From NCBI GenBank assembly GCA_017462505.1, contig JAFTQY010000013.1, positions 1 to 19,443 on the forward strand: a stretch of 19,443 nucleotides of DNA. Direction: 5' to 3'. A program made the position numbers and the translations under genes. Under the pieces are notes generated by a model. That model was not told the origin of the DNA and made no database searches. It saw only the letters and a program-made list of their open reading frames with translations. Source of the stretch: Clostridia bacterium (GTDB taxonomy: Bacteria; Bacillota_A; Clostridia; Christensenellales; Borkfalkiaceae). The number at the start of each line of letters is the position of its first letter. The stretch's first letter is position 1. This document shows, in pieces, positions 6,620-14,397 of this stretch.

Positions 6620-9619
6620 ATGGGATTGATCAAATATTTGATGAGCGGCGACGCAAGACGTAGCTTGAAAAAGCTGAATAAAATGGCGGATCAGGTAGAG
6701 GCGTTAGAGCCTAAATACCAAGCCATGGACGACGAAACCTTAAAAGGGCAGACGGCAGTTTTGAAACAACGCCTTGCGGACGGCGAAACGCTCGACGATA
6801 TTCTTTTTGACGCGTTTGCGGCTTTGCGCGAAGCGGCAAAGCGTATCCTTGGCATGCGCCATTTCCGCGTGCAGATCATCGGCGGTATCTGTTTGCACCA
6901 AGGCCGTATCGCGGAAATGCGTACGGGTGAAGGTAAAACGCTCGTTTCCACGCTGCCCGCGTATCTCAACGCGCTTTCGGGCAACAGCGTGCATATCGTT
7001 ACGGTCAACGATTACCTTGCAAAGCGTGACGCGGAATGGATGGGCAAAGTCCACAAATTCATGGGCTTGACCGTCGGCGTGGTCGTGCCCGGCATGGAGG
7101 ACGACGAAAAGCGCGCGGCGTACAAGTGCGATATCGTATACGGTACGAACAACGAATTCGGGTTCGATTATCTTCGTGATAACCTCAAAACCGACCTCAA
7201 TAAAATGGTTCAGCGCGATTTGACGTTTGCGATCGTCGACGAAGTCGACTCCATTTTGATCGACGAGGCGAGAACTCCTCTTATCATTTCGGGCAAGGGC
7301 GAAAAATCGTCCGATCTGTACGTGCAGGTGGATAAGCTTGTCCGCACGTTCACGGGCGGTTTCGACGACGATTTGAAAGAGGCGGAAGAGGCGGCGATCC
7401 AAGAGATGCGCGCCAACAAAAAGAAAAACAAGAAAAAGATCGTTGAGGACGTAGAAGAGGACGACGAGGAAGAATTTGTCGATTATACCAAGATGACCTT
7501 GGAAGAACAGGCAAATTACGAGGCGGAGCAGGCGGAAAAGAAAGCGGCTGCTGCGGCGGTTGCGCCCGAGGGCAGAAAAGCTATGGCGATGGAGCGCAAC
7601 TGGGATTACATCATCAACCGCAAGGACAAGACGGTGGAGCTCACGGAAAGCGGCGCAAGAAAAGCCGAACGTTTCTTCCGTATCGACAATATCGCGGAAA
7701 TCGAGCACGCCGATCTCAACCACCACATTCAGCAGGCGCTCAAAGCGCATAAACTCTTTAAGCTGGACGAAGATTATATCGTAAACGAGGGCGAGGTTAT
7801 CATCGTTGACGAATTTACGGGCCGTCTTATGAACGGCAGAAGATATTCGGACGGTCTGCACCAGGCGATCGAGGCGAAAGAGGGCGTGGAAGTACGCAGC
7901 GAAAATAAGACGTATGCGACGGTTACTTTCCAGAACTATTTCCGTCTTTATAAAAAGCTGTCGGGTATGACGGGTACGGCGAAAACGGAAGAGGCGGAAT
8001 TTAGAACTATCTATTCGCTCGACGTAGTTGAAATTCCCACCAACCGCCCCATCAAGCGTGTGGACTTGCCCGATATGGTCTATTCGACGGTCAACGGCAA
8101 GAAACGCGCGATCGTGGACGAGATCATGAAACGCCACGAGAGCGGTCAGCCGATCTTGGTTGGTACTTCGTCCGTCGATAAATCGGAGGAAATTTCCAGA
8201 CTTTTGAAACGCAACGGCGTAAAGCATAACATTTTGAACGCGAAAAACCACGAACGCGAGGCGGAGATCGTCGCGCAGGCAGGGCGTTTGGGCGCGGTAA
8301 CCATTTCGACGAACATGGCGGGCCGTGGTACGGACATTCTGCTTGGCGGTAACGCCGAGTATTTGGCGAAGAAACGCCTTAGAGAAGAGGGCGCGAAACC
8401 CGAAGATATCGACCTTGCTATGAGTATGTATATCACGGACGTCAGCGACGAGGTCGCCGCGCTCCGCGAAAGATATAAAAAGGTATACGCGCATTACAAG
8501 GCGGAAACGGACGCGGAAAAAGAGCAGGTCGTTGCGGCAGGCGGGCTTTGCATTTTGGGTACGGAACGCCACGAATCCCGCCGTATCGACAACCAGCTCC
8601 GCGGTCGTGCGGGCCGTCAGGGGGATATCGGTATGTCGGTGTTCTTCCTCTCCTTAGAGGACGATTTGGTTATGCGTTTCGGCGGCGAGCGTATGAAGGC
8701 GCTGTACGCGTTCTTTAAGATCGACGAGGACGAGTGCTTGCAATCGAAGATGCTTTCGCGCGGGATCGAAAACGCGCAACGCAATATCGAGGGCAGAAAC
8801 TTCGGTATCCGTAAAAACGTCTTGCAGTACGACGACGTTATGAACAAACAGCGTTTGGTTATGTACGAAAACCGTATGAACGTTTTGCGCGGCGAAAACG
8901 TACACGAACAAGTGCTTAAATACATTCCCGATTACGTTACGGAAACGGTGGCGAGCGTGGTGAATATCGACGCTATGCCCGAGCTTTGGAACGAGGACGA
9001 GCTGAACGCGGCTTTGGAGGCGAAGGTATTGCCCGAGGGCACGAACTACGTCACCCGCGAACGTTTGACGAAGTGGGATTACGAAACGGCGATCCGTAAG
9101 ATCTCTAACAAAGTTGAAAAGGAATACGAAAAGAAGATCGCGGCATTGAAAGAACAGGGCGTGGATTTCTCGCAGATCGAACGCCGCGTGCTTTTGATGA
9201 CGGTAGATAGAAACTGGATCGATCATATCGACGCGATGGATCAGCTCCGCAAGGGTATTTCCCTGCGTGCGTACGGACAGGTAGACCCCGTCATTTCGTA
9301 CAAGAAAGAGGGCTTTGACATGTTTGAAGAGATGGTAGAACGTATCCAGCGTTCGGTAATCAGCGTTCTTTTGAAGGTCAAGGTGGAAATGCGCCCTGCG
9401 CCCATGGCACAGCCTATACAGGTAAGACCGACGCCCGCGGCAAACGCGGCAAACGCGGCAAACGACGCGCAAGCTCCCGCTCCCGTAGCGCCTGCGGCTG
9501 CGCCGATAAGATTCCGTCGTCAGATGCCCGAACCGCTGTCGAACATGTCGTCGTTTAAGGCGGCACAGGCGGCGCAAGCGGCGAAAAAAGCGGCGGAAGA
9601 GAAAAAGGACAACGAATAA
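6620..9619 (+). CDS. secA: Protein translocase motor ATPase SecA
   Basis: SecA pushes unfolded precursor proteins through SecYEG with ATP hydrolysis. The 999-residue product has Walker A TGEGKT (102-107), Walker B region IVDEVDSILIDEARTPL (205-221), then FTGRLMNGRRYSDGLHQAIE, MTGTAKTE, NMAGRGTDI, GTERHESRRIDNQLRGRAGR and IDHIDAMDQLRKGISLRAYG, in the normal order. Two features are odd. First, about 80 extra residues (roughly 247-326, very rich in Lys, Glu, Asp and Ala) are inserted in the crosslinking domain between LYVQVDKLVRTF and the strand DYIINRKDKTVELTESG. Second, the C-terminus ends in an Ala/Pro-rich stretch and AAEEKKDNE, without the Cys-rich zinc tail of many SecA proteins. The start at 6620 follows CGGAG by 8 nt. 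prfB follows 26 nt later. Confidence 0.98.
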   Translation: MGLIKYLMSGDARRSLKKLNKMADQVEALEPKYQAMDDETLKGQTAVLKQRLADGETLDDILFDAFAALREAAKRILGMRHFRVQIIGGICLHQGRIAEMRTGEGKTLVSTLPAYLNALSGNSVHIVTVNDYLAKRDAEWMGKVHKFMGLTVGVVVPGMEDDEKRAAYKCDIVYGTNNEFGFDYLRDNLKTDLNKMVQRDLTFAIVDEVDSILIDEARTPLIISGKGEKSSDLYVQVDKLVRTFTGGFDDDLKEAEEAAIQEMRANKKKNKKKIVEDVEEDDEEEFVDYTKMTLEEQANYEAEQAEKKAAAAAVAPEGRKAMAMERNWDYIINRKDKTVELTESGARKAERFFRIDNIAEIEHADLNHHIQQALKAHKLFKLDEDYIVNEGEVIIVDEFTGRLMNGRRYSDGLHQAIEAKEGVEVRSENKTYATVTFQNYFRLYKKLSGMTGTAKTEEAEFRTIYSLDVVEIPTNRPIKRVDLPDMVYSTVNGKKRAIVDEIMKRHESGQPILVGTSSVDKSEEISRLLKRNGVKHNILNAKNHEREAEIVAQAGRLGAVTISTNMAGRGTDILLGGNAEYLAKKRLREEGAKPEDIDLAMSMYITDVSDEVAALRERYKKVYAHYKAETDAEKEQVVAAGGLCILGTERHESRRIDNQLRGRAGRQGDIGMSVFFLSLEDDLVMRFGGERMKALYAFFKIDEDECLQSKMLSRGIENAQRNIEGRNFGIRKNVLQYDDVMNKQRLVMYENRMNVLRGENVHEQVLKYIPDYVTETVASVVNIDAMPELWNEDELNAALEAKVLPEGTNYVTRERLTKWDYETAIRKISNKVEKEYEKKIAALKEQGVDFSQIERRVLLMTVDRNWIDHIDAMDQLRKGISLRAYGQVDPVISYKKEGFDMFEEMVERIQRSVISVLLKVKVEMRPAPMAQPIQVRPTPAANAANAANDAQAPAPVAPAAAPIRFRRQMPEPLSNMSSFKAAQAAQAAKKAAEEKKDNE

Positions 9620-9645
9620 TCTGCAAGTAAAAGGATAGAAAGAAT

Positions 9646-10743
9646 ATGTTCAAAGCAGGCGATTACAGATTAAAAGTGCAAGGCATGCGCACAACCTTGA
9701 AAGAGGCGGAATACGCCTTGGATATCGAGCATTTGCGCCCTCGCTTGGCGGAGCTTGAAAGGGAACAGGAAAACCCCGAGGTTTGGCAGGATATGGAAAA
9801 ATCCACCAAGATCGGCAAGGAAATTTCTGCGCTCCGCAATAAGATCAACTCGTACGAAAAGGGCGCGACGGCGTTATCCGACGCGGAGGACGTAATCGAT
9901 TTGATCGAAGAAACGGAAGACGAAAGCTTGATTTCTGAGCTGGACGAAATGCTGAAAAACGCGGAAAAGGATATCGAGGATATGCGTATCCGCGCGATCT
10001 TAAAGGGCGAATACGACAACCACAACGCAATGCTGTCTTTGCATGCGGGCGCGGGCGGTACGGAGGCGTGCGATTGGTGTCAAATGCTCTACCGCATGTA
10101 CAACCGCTACTGCGAAAAAATGGGCTTTAAGGTGTCCGAGCTTGACCGAGAGGCAGGGGACGGGGCTGGATTAAAGAGCGTTTCTTTCCGTGTAGAGGGC
10201 GAAAACGCCTACGGATATTTGAAAGCAGAAATGGGCGTGCACCGTCTGGTGCGTATCTCGCCGTTCGACGCAAACAAACGCCGTCAGACCTCCTTTTCGT
10301 CGCTGGAAGTTATGCCCGAGGTCGAGGACGACAACGAAGTGGAAATCAACGACGACGATATCCGTATCGATATTTACCATTCGGGCGGGGCAGGCGGTCA
10401 AAACGTCAACAAGGTAGCCTCTGCGGTGCGTATCACCCACTTCCCGACGGGTATCGTGGTACAATGCCAAAACGAAAGATCACAGCTCCAAAACACGGCG
10501 ATGTGCTTTGCTATGCTCCGTTCTAAGCTGCTTGAAAAGAAGATAGAACAGCGCCAAGCGGAGGCGGCGGCGATGAAAGGGGACGTGAAAAAGATCGAGT
10601 GGGGCGCGCAGATCCGTTCCTACGTGTTCTGTCCCTATACGATGGTAAAAGACCACCGCACGGGCTTTGAAAAGGGGGACGTGCAGGCGGTTATGGACGG
10701 CGAATTGCACGGCTTTATCATCGACTATTTAAAGAAATTTTAA
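9646..10743 (+). CDS. prfB: Peptide chain release factor 2
   Basis: RF2 reads UGA and UAA stop codons and releases the finished protein. The 365-residue product has the RF2 anticodon-like SPF at 205-207 (in VRISPFDANKRRQTSF) and the catalytic GGQ at 250-252 (SGGAGGQNVNK), so it is RF2 rather than RF1. Many prfB genes have an in-frame UGA near codon 25 read by +1 frameshifting. Here the matching stretch (YALDIEHLRPRLAELE, residues 23-38) reads straight through with a TTG codon, so this self-regulating frameshift is absent. The ATG at 9646 follows AAAGGA by 10 nt, 26 nt after secA, a neighbour pair also seen in other Firmicutes. The two are probably co-transcribed. Confidence 0.97.
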   Translation: MFKAGDYRLKVQGMRTTLKEAEYALDIEHLRPRLAELEREQENPEVWQDMEKSTKIGKEISALRNKINSYEKGATALSDAEDVIDLIEETEDESLISELDEMLKNAEKDIEDMRIRAILKGEYDNHNAMLSLHAGAGGTEACDWCQMLYRMYNRYCEKMGFKVSELDREAGDGAGLKSVSFRVEGENAYGYLKAEMGVHRLVRISPFDANKRRQTSFSSLEVMPEVEDDNEVEINDDDIRIDIYHSGGAGGQNVNKVASAVRITHFPTGIVVQCQNERSQLQNTAMCFAMLRSKLLEKKIEQRQAEAAAMKGDVKKIEWGAQIRSYVFCPYTMVKDHRTGFEKGDVQAVMDGELHGFIIDYLKKF

Positions 10744-10814
10744 TGAAAGGCTCTGTCCCAACTCTCTGTGGCTAATCAACCGCTCGTTGTGACATCGCCT
10801 AACAAGAAACAATG

Positions 10815-10838
10815 GCGGCGGCGTTTGCCGCCGCTTTT
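10815..10838 (+). terminator. GC-rich hairpin between prfB and tsaD
   Basis: GCGGCGGC (10815-10822) pairs perfectly with GCCGCCGC (10827-10834) around the loop GTTT, followed by TTTTAAAAA. It begins 72 nt after the prfB stop and ends 16 nt before the tsaD ATG. It can end the secA-prfB transcript, at least partly. The T-run is short (4), so read-through into tsaD is plausible. Confidence 0.6.
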
Positions 10839-10854
10839 AAAAACAGGTTTTGTT

Positions 10855-11943
10855 ATGTATAATCCCTTTGAAAAACTTGATTTGAATAAGGAAGAGCCGA
10901 TCATTCTCGGCATTGAAAGCTCGTGCGACGAAACGGCGGCGGCGGTGATTAAGGGCAGAAAAATTCTGTCGAATGAGATCGCCTCGTCGGCGTCCGTGCA
11001 GGCGCTCTTTGGGGGCGTTGTGCCCGAAATCGCCTCGCGCGCGCATACGGACGCGGTGGCGGAAGTGGTGGAACGCGCGGTGAAAAACGCGGGAATTACG
11101 TACGCGGATATCGACGCGGTGGCGGTGACCTACGGAGCGGGGCTGTTGGGGGCGTTGCTGGTTGGCGTGTCTTTTGCCAAGGCGTTTGCGTACGCCTTGA
11201 ACAAGCCCTTGATCGCGGTCAATCATATCCGCGGGCATTTGGCGGCGTCCTATCTTTCCGCGCCCGATTTAAAACCGCCCTTTGTTACCCTTTTGGCGAG
11301 CGGCGGACACACGGCGGTACTGTATGCAAAATCGGAGGCGGAATTTGAAATTCTCGGCGCGACGCTGGACGACGCGGCGGGCGAGGCGTTTGACAAGGTG
11401 GCGCGCGTGTTGGGCTTGAAATACCCCGGCGGGCCGAATATCGAAAGGTGCGCTCTTGGCGGCGAGGCGAACGTGCCCATGCCAAAAATGTTAAAAGGCG
11501 GCGGGGGGTATAACTTCTCGTACAGCGGTTTAAAAACGGCGGTGATCAATTATTGTCACACCAAAGAGCAGAAGAACGAAGAATATTCCAAGGCGGACGT
11601 GGCGGCGTCCTTTCAAAAGGCGGCGATCGACGTTTTGGTGGAAAAGACCGTTGAGGGTGCGAAAGAAAAGGGCGTTGATATCGTGACGGCGGGCGGCGGC
11701 GTAGCGGCGAATACCTATCTTCGCGAGAGCCTGCAAACGGCTTGCGCGCAAAACGGTTTGCTCTTGATCTTGCCCGAAAAGAAATATTGCACGGACAACG
11801 CGGCGATGATCGCGGCGGAGGGCTTGGTGCAATACCGTTTGGGCAATTTTGCCGATATGACGTTGACCGCAAAGGCGTCTATTCCCTTGGCGGCGACCTT
11901 GGAAACGGTGCAAAGCCGTCGCGCTAAGGAGAAAGGGGTGTAA
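10855..11943 (+). CDS. tsaD: tRNA N6-adenosine threonylcarbamoyltransferase subunit TsaD
   Basis: TsaD, with TsaB and TsaE, transfers the threonylcarbamoyl group to adenosine 37 of ANN-reading tRNAs (t6A). The product is 362 residues, slightly longer than usual because of a 15-residue head before IILGIESSCDETAAAVI. Family marks are GGVVPEIASRAH, the metal-binding HIRGH (His124, His128), LLASGGHTAVLY, LDDAAGEAFDKVARVLGL.YPGG, GGGVAANTYLRE and DNAAMIAAEG near the end. I chose the ATG at 10855. A GTG at 10768 would extend the frame but would place the GC hairpin (10815-10834) inside the gene and add a non-family head. The ribosome site is weak (AGG, 7 nt before). The next gene starts 2 nt after the stop. 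Confidence 0.95.
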   Translation: MYNPFEKLDLNKEEPIILGIESSCDETAAAVIKGRKILSNEIASSASVQALFGGVVPEIASRAHTDAVAEVVERAVKNAGITYADIDAVAVTYGAGLLGALLVGVSFAKAFAYALNKPLIAVNHIRGHLAASYLSAPDLKPPFVTLLASGGHTAVLYAKSEAEFEILGATLDDAAGEAFDKVARVLGLKYPGGPNIERCALGGEANVPMPKMLKGGGGYNFSYSGLKTAVINYCHTKEQKNEEYSKADVAASFQKAAIDVLVEKTVEGAKEKGVDIVTAGGGVAANTYLRESLQTACAQNGLLLILPEKKYCTDNAAMIAAEGLVQYRLGNFADMTLTAKASIPLAATLETVQSRRAKEKGV

Positions 11944-11945
11944 CC

Positions 11946-12923
11946 ATGTGGCATGCGATAGAACATTTTTTCGAGCACGCGGGACATAACCTTTTGCACG
12001 CGTTAGAGCATACTTGGCCCTTGCTCCCGTTTTTGTTCGTGATCTACGCGCTGATGGAGCTGCTTGAAAGCAAAGCCGATCTGCAAAAGGTGACGAAGCT
12101 TGGCGGCAGATTAGGTCCGACGGTGGGCGCGGCGACGGGGCTTGTGCCGCAATGCGGCTTTTCCGTAATGGCGGCAAAGCTGTTCGAGCGGAAATATATC
12201 ACGGTGGGGACTTTGCTCGCGATCTTTATGGCGACGAGCGACGAGGCGTTTGTCATCATGATCTCGTCGGGCGAGGGCGCGGTATGGCTGTTGCCTTTGC
12301 TGTTGTCGAAAATCGTGATCGGCGTAGGCGTGGGGTATGCCGTGGATGGAGTATTGCGTTTGTTTGGGCGAAAACAGACCTGCGTAGCGATACCCAAAAC
12401 GGAAAACGGCGCGCCCGAAAGCACCCGCGAAATTTTCATACAAAGGTATTTGGACGAAAAGGACGTGCAGGTCAATTGCTCGTGCGGCAGACGGCACGAC
12501 GGGGATAGCGCGTGGAAAAACTACCTGCTGTATCCGCTTTTGCACACCTTAAAAGTGGGCTTGTTTATCCTGCTGGTGAACTTTGTTTTGGAAACGGTCA
12601 TTCACGAGGTGGGCGAGCAGGCGTTTGTGAATTACATGCAAAAGAACCGCTTTTTACAGCCGTTTATCACCTGCGCGATTGGGCTGATCCCCAACTGCGC
12701 GTCGTCGGTCGTGATCACCGAAACGTTTTTGGGCGGCGGAATCACGTTTGGTTCGTGCGTGGCGGGGCTGTGCGTGAACGCGGGCATGGGGTTTGTCGTA
12801 TTGCTCCGCAATATGCGGCAATGGAAACGCAACTTCGCGCTGATCGGGTTTTGCTATGCGATATCGGTGGCGATCGGGTTATTGTTTAATTTGGTGTATC
12901 CGATTTCCGTTTCCATTGTTTGA
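11946..12923 (+). CDS. Putative 10-TM heavy-metal/manganese exporter (ArsP_2-like)
   Basis: This polytopic inner-membrane protein of 325 residues resembles the family annotated as putative arsenic efflux or manganese transporter (PF11449-type). It has two related halves: GLVPQCGFSV (65-74) with ITVGTLLAIFMATSDEAFVI, and GLIPNCASSV (246-255) with ITFGSCVAGLCVNAGMGFVV, each holding a conserved Pro-x-Cys (Cys70, Cys251). The halves are joined by a soluble loop (about 143-190) containing CSCGRRHD, a possible metal site. The N-terminal helix has histidines at 3, 7, 11, 14, 18 and 22, on one face. The ATG lies 2 nt after tsaD with GAAAGGGG upstream, so the genes are translated from one mRNA. The true substrate is unknown; no yybP-ykoY-type leader is present. 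Confidence 0.8.
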   Translation: MWHAIEHFFEHAGHNLLHALEHTWPLLPFLFVIYALMELLESKADLQKVTKLGGRLGPTVGAATGLVPQCGFSVMAAKLFERKYITVGTLLAIFMATSDEAFVIMISSGEGAVWLLPLLLSKIVIGVGVGYAVDGVLRLFGRKQTCVAIPKTENGAPESTREIFIQRYLDEKDVQVNCSCGRRHDGDSAWKNYLLYPLLHTLKVGLFILLVNFVLETVIHEVGEQAFVNYMQKNRFLQPFITCAIGLIPNCASSVVITETFLGGGITFGSCVAGLCVNAGMGFVVLLRNMRQWKRNFALIGFCYAISVAIGLLFNLVYPISVSIV

Positions 12924-12947
12924 AAGGGACGGGTTTTGCGTTATAAA
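12919..12947 (+). promoter_or_regulatory. Possible promoter of the sigma-factor operon
   Basis: TTTGAA (12919-12924), a 17-bp spacer and TATAAA (12942-12947) lie 32 bp before the STAS gene. The boxes are only moderately good. I searched the same 56 bp for SigB-like (GTTT...GGGTAT) or SigF/SigG-like boxes and found none that fit. Confidence 0.35.
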
Positions 12948-12979
12948 TAGATAAGGAACTCTTGACAAGGAGAAAAAAT

Positions 12980-13288
12980 ATGCAAGAAGTAACGGTCAAA
13001 GGTTTGGAAAACGGCGCGCTGTGCGTGGCGCTTTCGGGGGATATCGATCTTGGCAACGCGGACGAATTTTACGGCGAAGTGATGGCGGCGTATAAGGCAA
13101 CGCCCGCAAACGTATGCTTTGTCTGCGATAAGCTCAATTTTATCGACAGCACGACGCTGGGTACGTTTGTGAAGATTTTAAAAAGCGTAAAGGCGGACGG
13201 GTTTGGTATGCGTTTGGTCGGGTTGCAGGCGAAGATCAAAAAGCTGTTTTTGATCTGCGGTTTGAACGCCATTATGGAGATCGAATAA
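12980..13288 (+). CDS. STAS-domain anti-anti-sigma factor (RsbV/SpoIIAA-like)
   Basis: This single STAS domain of 102 residues matches RsbV/SpoIIAA in length and layout: VALSGDIDLGNADEF near residues 17-30, then NFIDSTTLGTFVKIL. Ser57 in FIDSTTLG corresponds to the serine that the cognate kinase phosphorylates in this family. When unphosphorylated, such proteins bind the anti-sigma kinase and free the sigma factor. The ATG at 12980 follows AAGGAG by 7 nt; an in-frame TTG at 12962 overlaps that site and is not used. It is the first of four compact genes, with the next starting 1 nt after the stop. Confidence 0.92.
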   Translation: MQEVTVKGLENGALCVALSGDIDLGNADEFYGEVMAAYKATPANVCFVCDKLNFIDSTTLGTFVKILKSVKADGFGMRLVGLQAKIKKLFLICGLNAIMEIE

Positions 13289-13289
13289 T

Positions 13290-13643
13290 ATGGAAAAATT
13301 TTCGGTTACGTTGCCTTTGACGGGCGAATATCTCACGACGGTACGCTTGACGACGGGCGGGCTTTGCGCGCTGGTCGGGTTTGACGTGGACGCCGCCGAG
13401 GATTATAAGGTGTGCGTTACGGAAAGCTTGCTGATTTTAAAACGCAACGGTTTTTCCTCTGCGACCATCGAATTTACGGTGGGCGAGGCTTTGGGCTGTA
13501 AAGTTGTCGGCACGGAGCAAAACGGCGAAAAGGAAAACGGCTTAGAGGACGAAATTTCCCGTGCTCTTCTTTCCGCGCTCGTTGGCGAGGTGGAATTTAT
13601 CAAAGAACAAGACAAAGTGGTGGGGATCGCCTTTGAAGGCTAA
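13290..13643 (+). CDS. RsbW/SpoIIAB-like protein with a lost ATP site
   Basis: The 117-residue product aligns by eye with RsbW/SpoIIAB from end to end. TLPLTGEYLTTVRLTTGGLC and VGFDVDAAEDYKVCVTESL match the N-terminal helix and strand of the family, and ISRALLSALVGEVEFIKEQD matches the C-terminal helix and strand. All nucleotide-binding elements are gone. The N-box ExxxN reads ESLLI with no Asn, the G1 box DxGxG is replaced by GTEQNG, and the G2 GLGL is replaced by SRALL. It is also some 30-40 residues shorter. It probably cannot phosphorylate the STAS protein and may be a pure binding protein for the sigma factor or for the second GHKL protein. Its position between STAS and sigma genes is that of rsbW. 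Spacing is 1 nt to the left and 3 nt to the right, and GGAG lies about 10 nt before the start. Confidence 0.75.
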   Translation: MEKFSVTLPLTGEYLTTVRLTTGGLCALVGFDVDAAEDYKVCVTESLLILKRNGFSSATIEFTVGEALGCKVVGTEQNGEKENGLEDEISRALLSALVGEVEFIKEQDKVVGIAFEG

Positions 13644-13646
13644 GCG

Positions 13647-14384
13647 ATGGCAGACGAGAAGATGACGGAGCTTTTTAAGCGGTACAAAGAGACGGGCGAC
13701 GTTGCGATCCGCAACGAGATCGCCGAAAAATATCTCTACATAGCCGATATCCTCGCCAAAAAATTTGTAGGGCGGGGCGTGGAGTACGACGATTTAAAGC
13801 AAGTGGCGTCGTACGCGCTTTTGCGTGGCATCGACCGTTTTGATCCCGACCTTGGCATGCAGTTTACGACCTTTATCACGCCGACGATCGCGGGTGAAAT
13901 TAAAAACTATTTCCGCGATAAATCGAGAATGGTGAAGTTGCCCAGACGGCTCGGGGAGCTGAACGCGGCGGCAAAGAAATTCTCCGCCGAATACGAAACG
14001 AAACACGGCGAAAAACCCAAGCTTTCGATGATTGCCGAGCATCTTTCGGCGACGGAAGAGGACGTGGTAAAGGCGCTGGAAATCGGCGGCACGCTGTCCT
14101 TGGACGGTATGGCAAGCGGTGAGGACGACAATGAGAACAAGTCGCTGTACGGCTTGCTCGCCACAGGGGAAGACCGCTATGAGGAATTTGAAACGAAAGA
14201 GGCGTTGGCGGCGGCGATGCGCGATTTTTCGGATACGGCGAAATTGTTGATACAATGCCGCTACGTAGACGGGCTGTCGCAGAGTGAAACGGCAAAGAGG
14301 CTGGGCGTTTCGCAGATGTTCGTTTCCCGTATGGAACGAAAGCTTTTGTCGCAGCTGCGCGAACGTTTACAGGACAGCTTTTAA
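13647..14384 (+). CDS. SigB/SigF/SigG-family RNA polymerase sigma factor
   Basis: This 245-residue group 3 sigma-70 factor has region 2 (IADILAKKFVGRGVEYDDLKQV, then GIDRFDPDLGMQFTTFITPT and IAGEIKNYFRDKSRMVKLPRR), a region 3 with GEKPKLSMIAEHLSATEEDVV, and region 4 with a helix-turn-helix (LSQSETAKRLGVSQMFVSRM, about 212-231). The PTIAGEIKNYFRDK block is typical of SigB/SigF/SigG. It directs RNA polymerase to an alternative set of promoters. Sequence alone does not tell a stress factor from a sporulation one, and no other sporulation gene is in the window. The ATG at 13647 follows GAAGG by 7 nt. It is probably controlled by the flanking STAS and GHKL proteins. Confidence 0.93.
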   Translation: MADEKMTELFKRYKETGDVAIRNEIAEKYLYIADILAKKFVGRGVEYDDLKQVASYALLRGIDRFDPDLGMQFTTFITPTIAGEIKNYFRDKSRMVKLPRRLGELNAAAKKFSAEYETKHGEKPKLSMIAEHLSATEEDVVKALEIGGTLSLDGMASGEDDNENKSLYGLLATGEDRYEEFETKEALAAAMRDFSDTAKLLIQCRYVDGLSQSETAKRLGVSQMFVSRMERKLLSQLRERLQDSF

Positions 14385-14397
14385 GGGGGAAAGGCGT

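Noticed and set aside
6319..6633. Minus-strand frame of 104 codons before secA
   Set aside because: Lys/Phe/Arg-rich composition, overlap with the secA promoter, leader and start, and no ribosome site of its own.
6740..8572. 610-codon minus-strand frame inside secA
   Set aside because: It is antisense to a clearly coding gene; its long length follows from the codon bias of secA, and it is Arg/Val/Phe-rich with no domain.
10768..10854. GTG 10768 as the tsaD start
   Set aside because: It would translate through the GC hairpin and add a head not seen in TsaD; ATG 10855 fits better despite a weak ribosome site.
10858..10863. TATAAT as a promoter at the tsaD start
   Set aside because: It lies inside the first codons, has no -35 box (TTTTAA), and would start transcription inside the gene.
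13290..13643. Frameshifted or truncated rsbW pseudogene
   Set aside because: The frame is open throughout, both ends align with RsbW, and it has a ribosome site and tight operon spacing; the ATP boxes are substituted rather than cut out by a shift.
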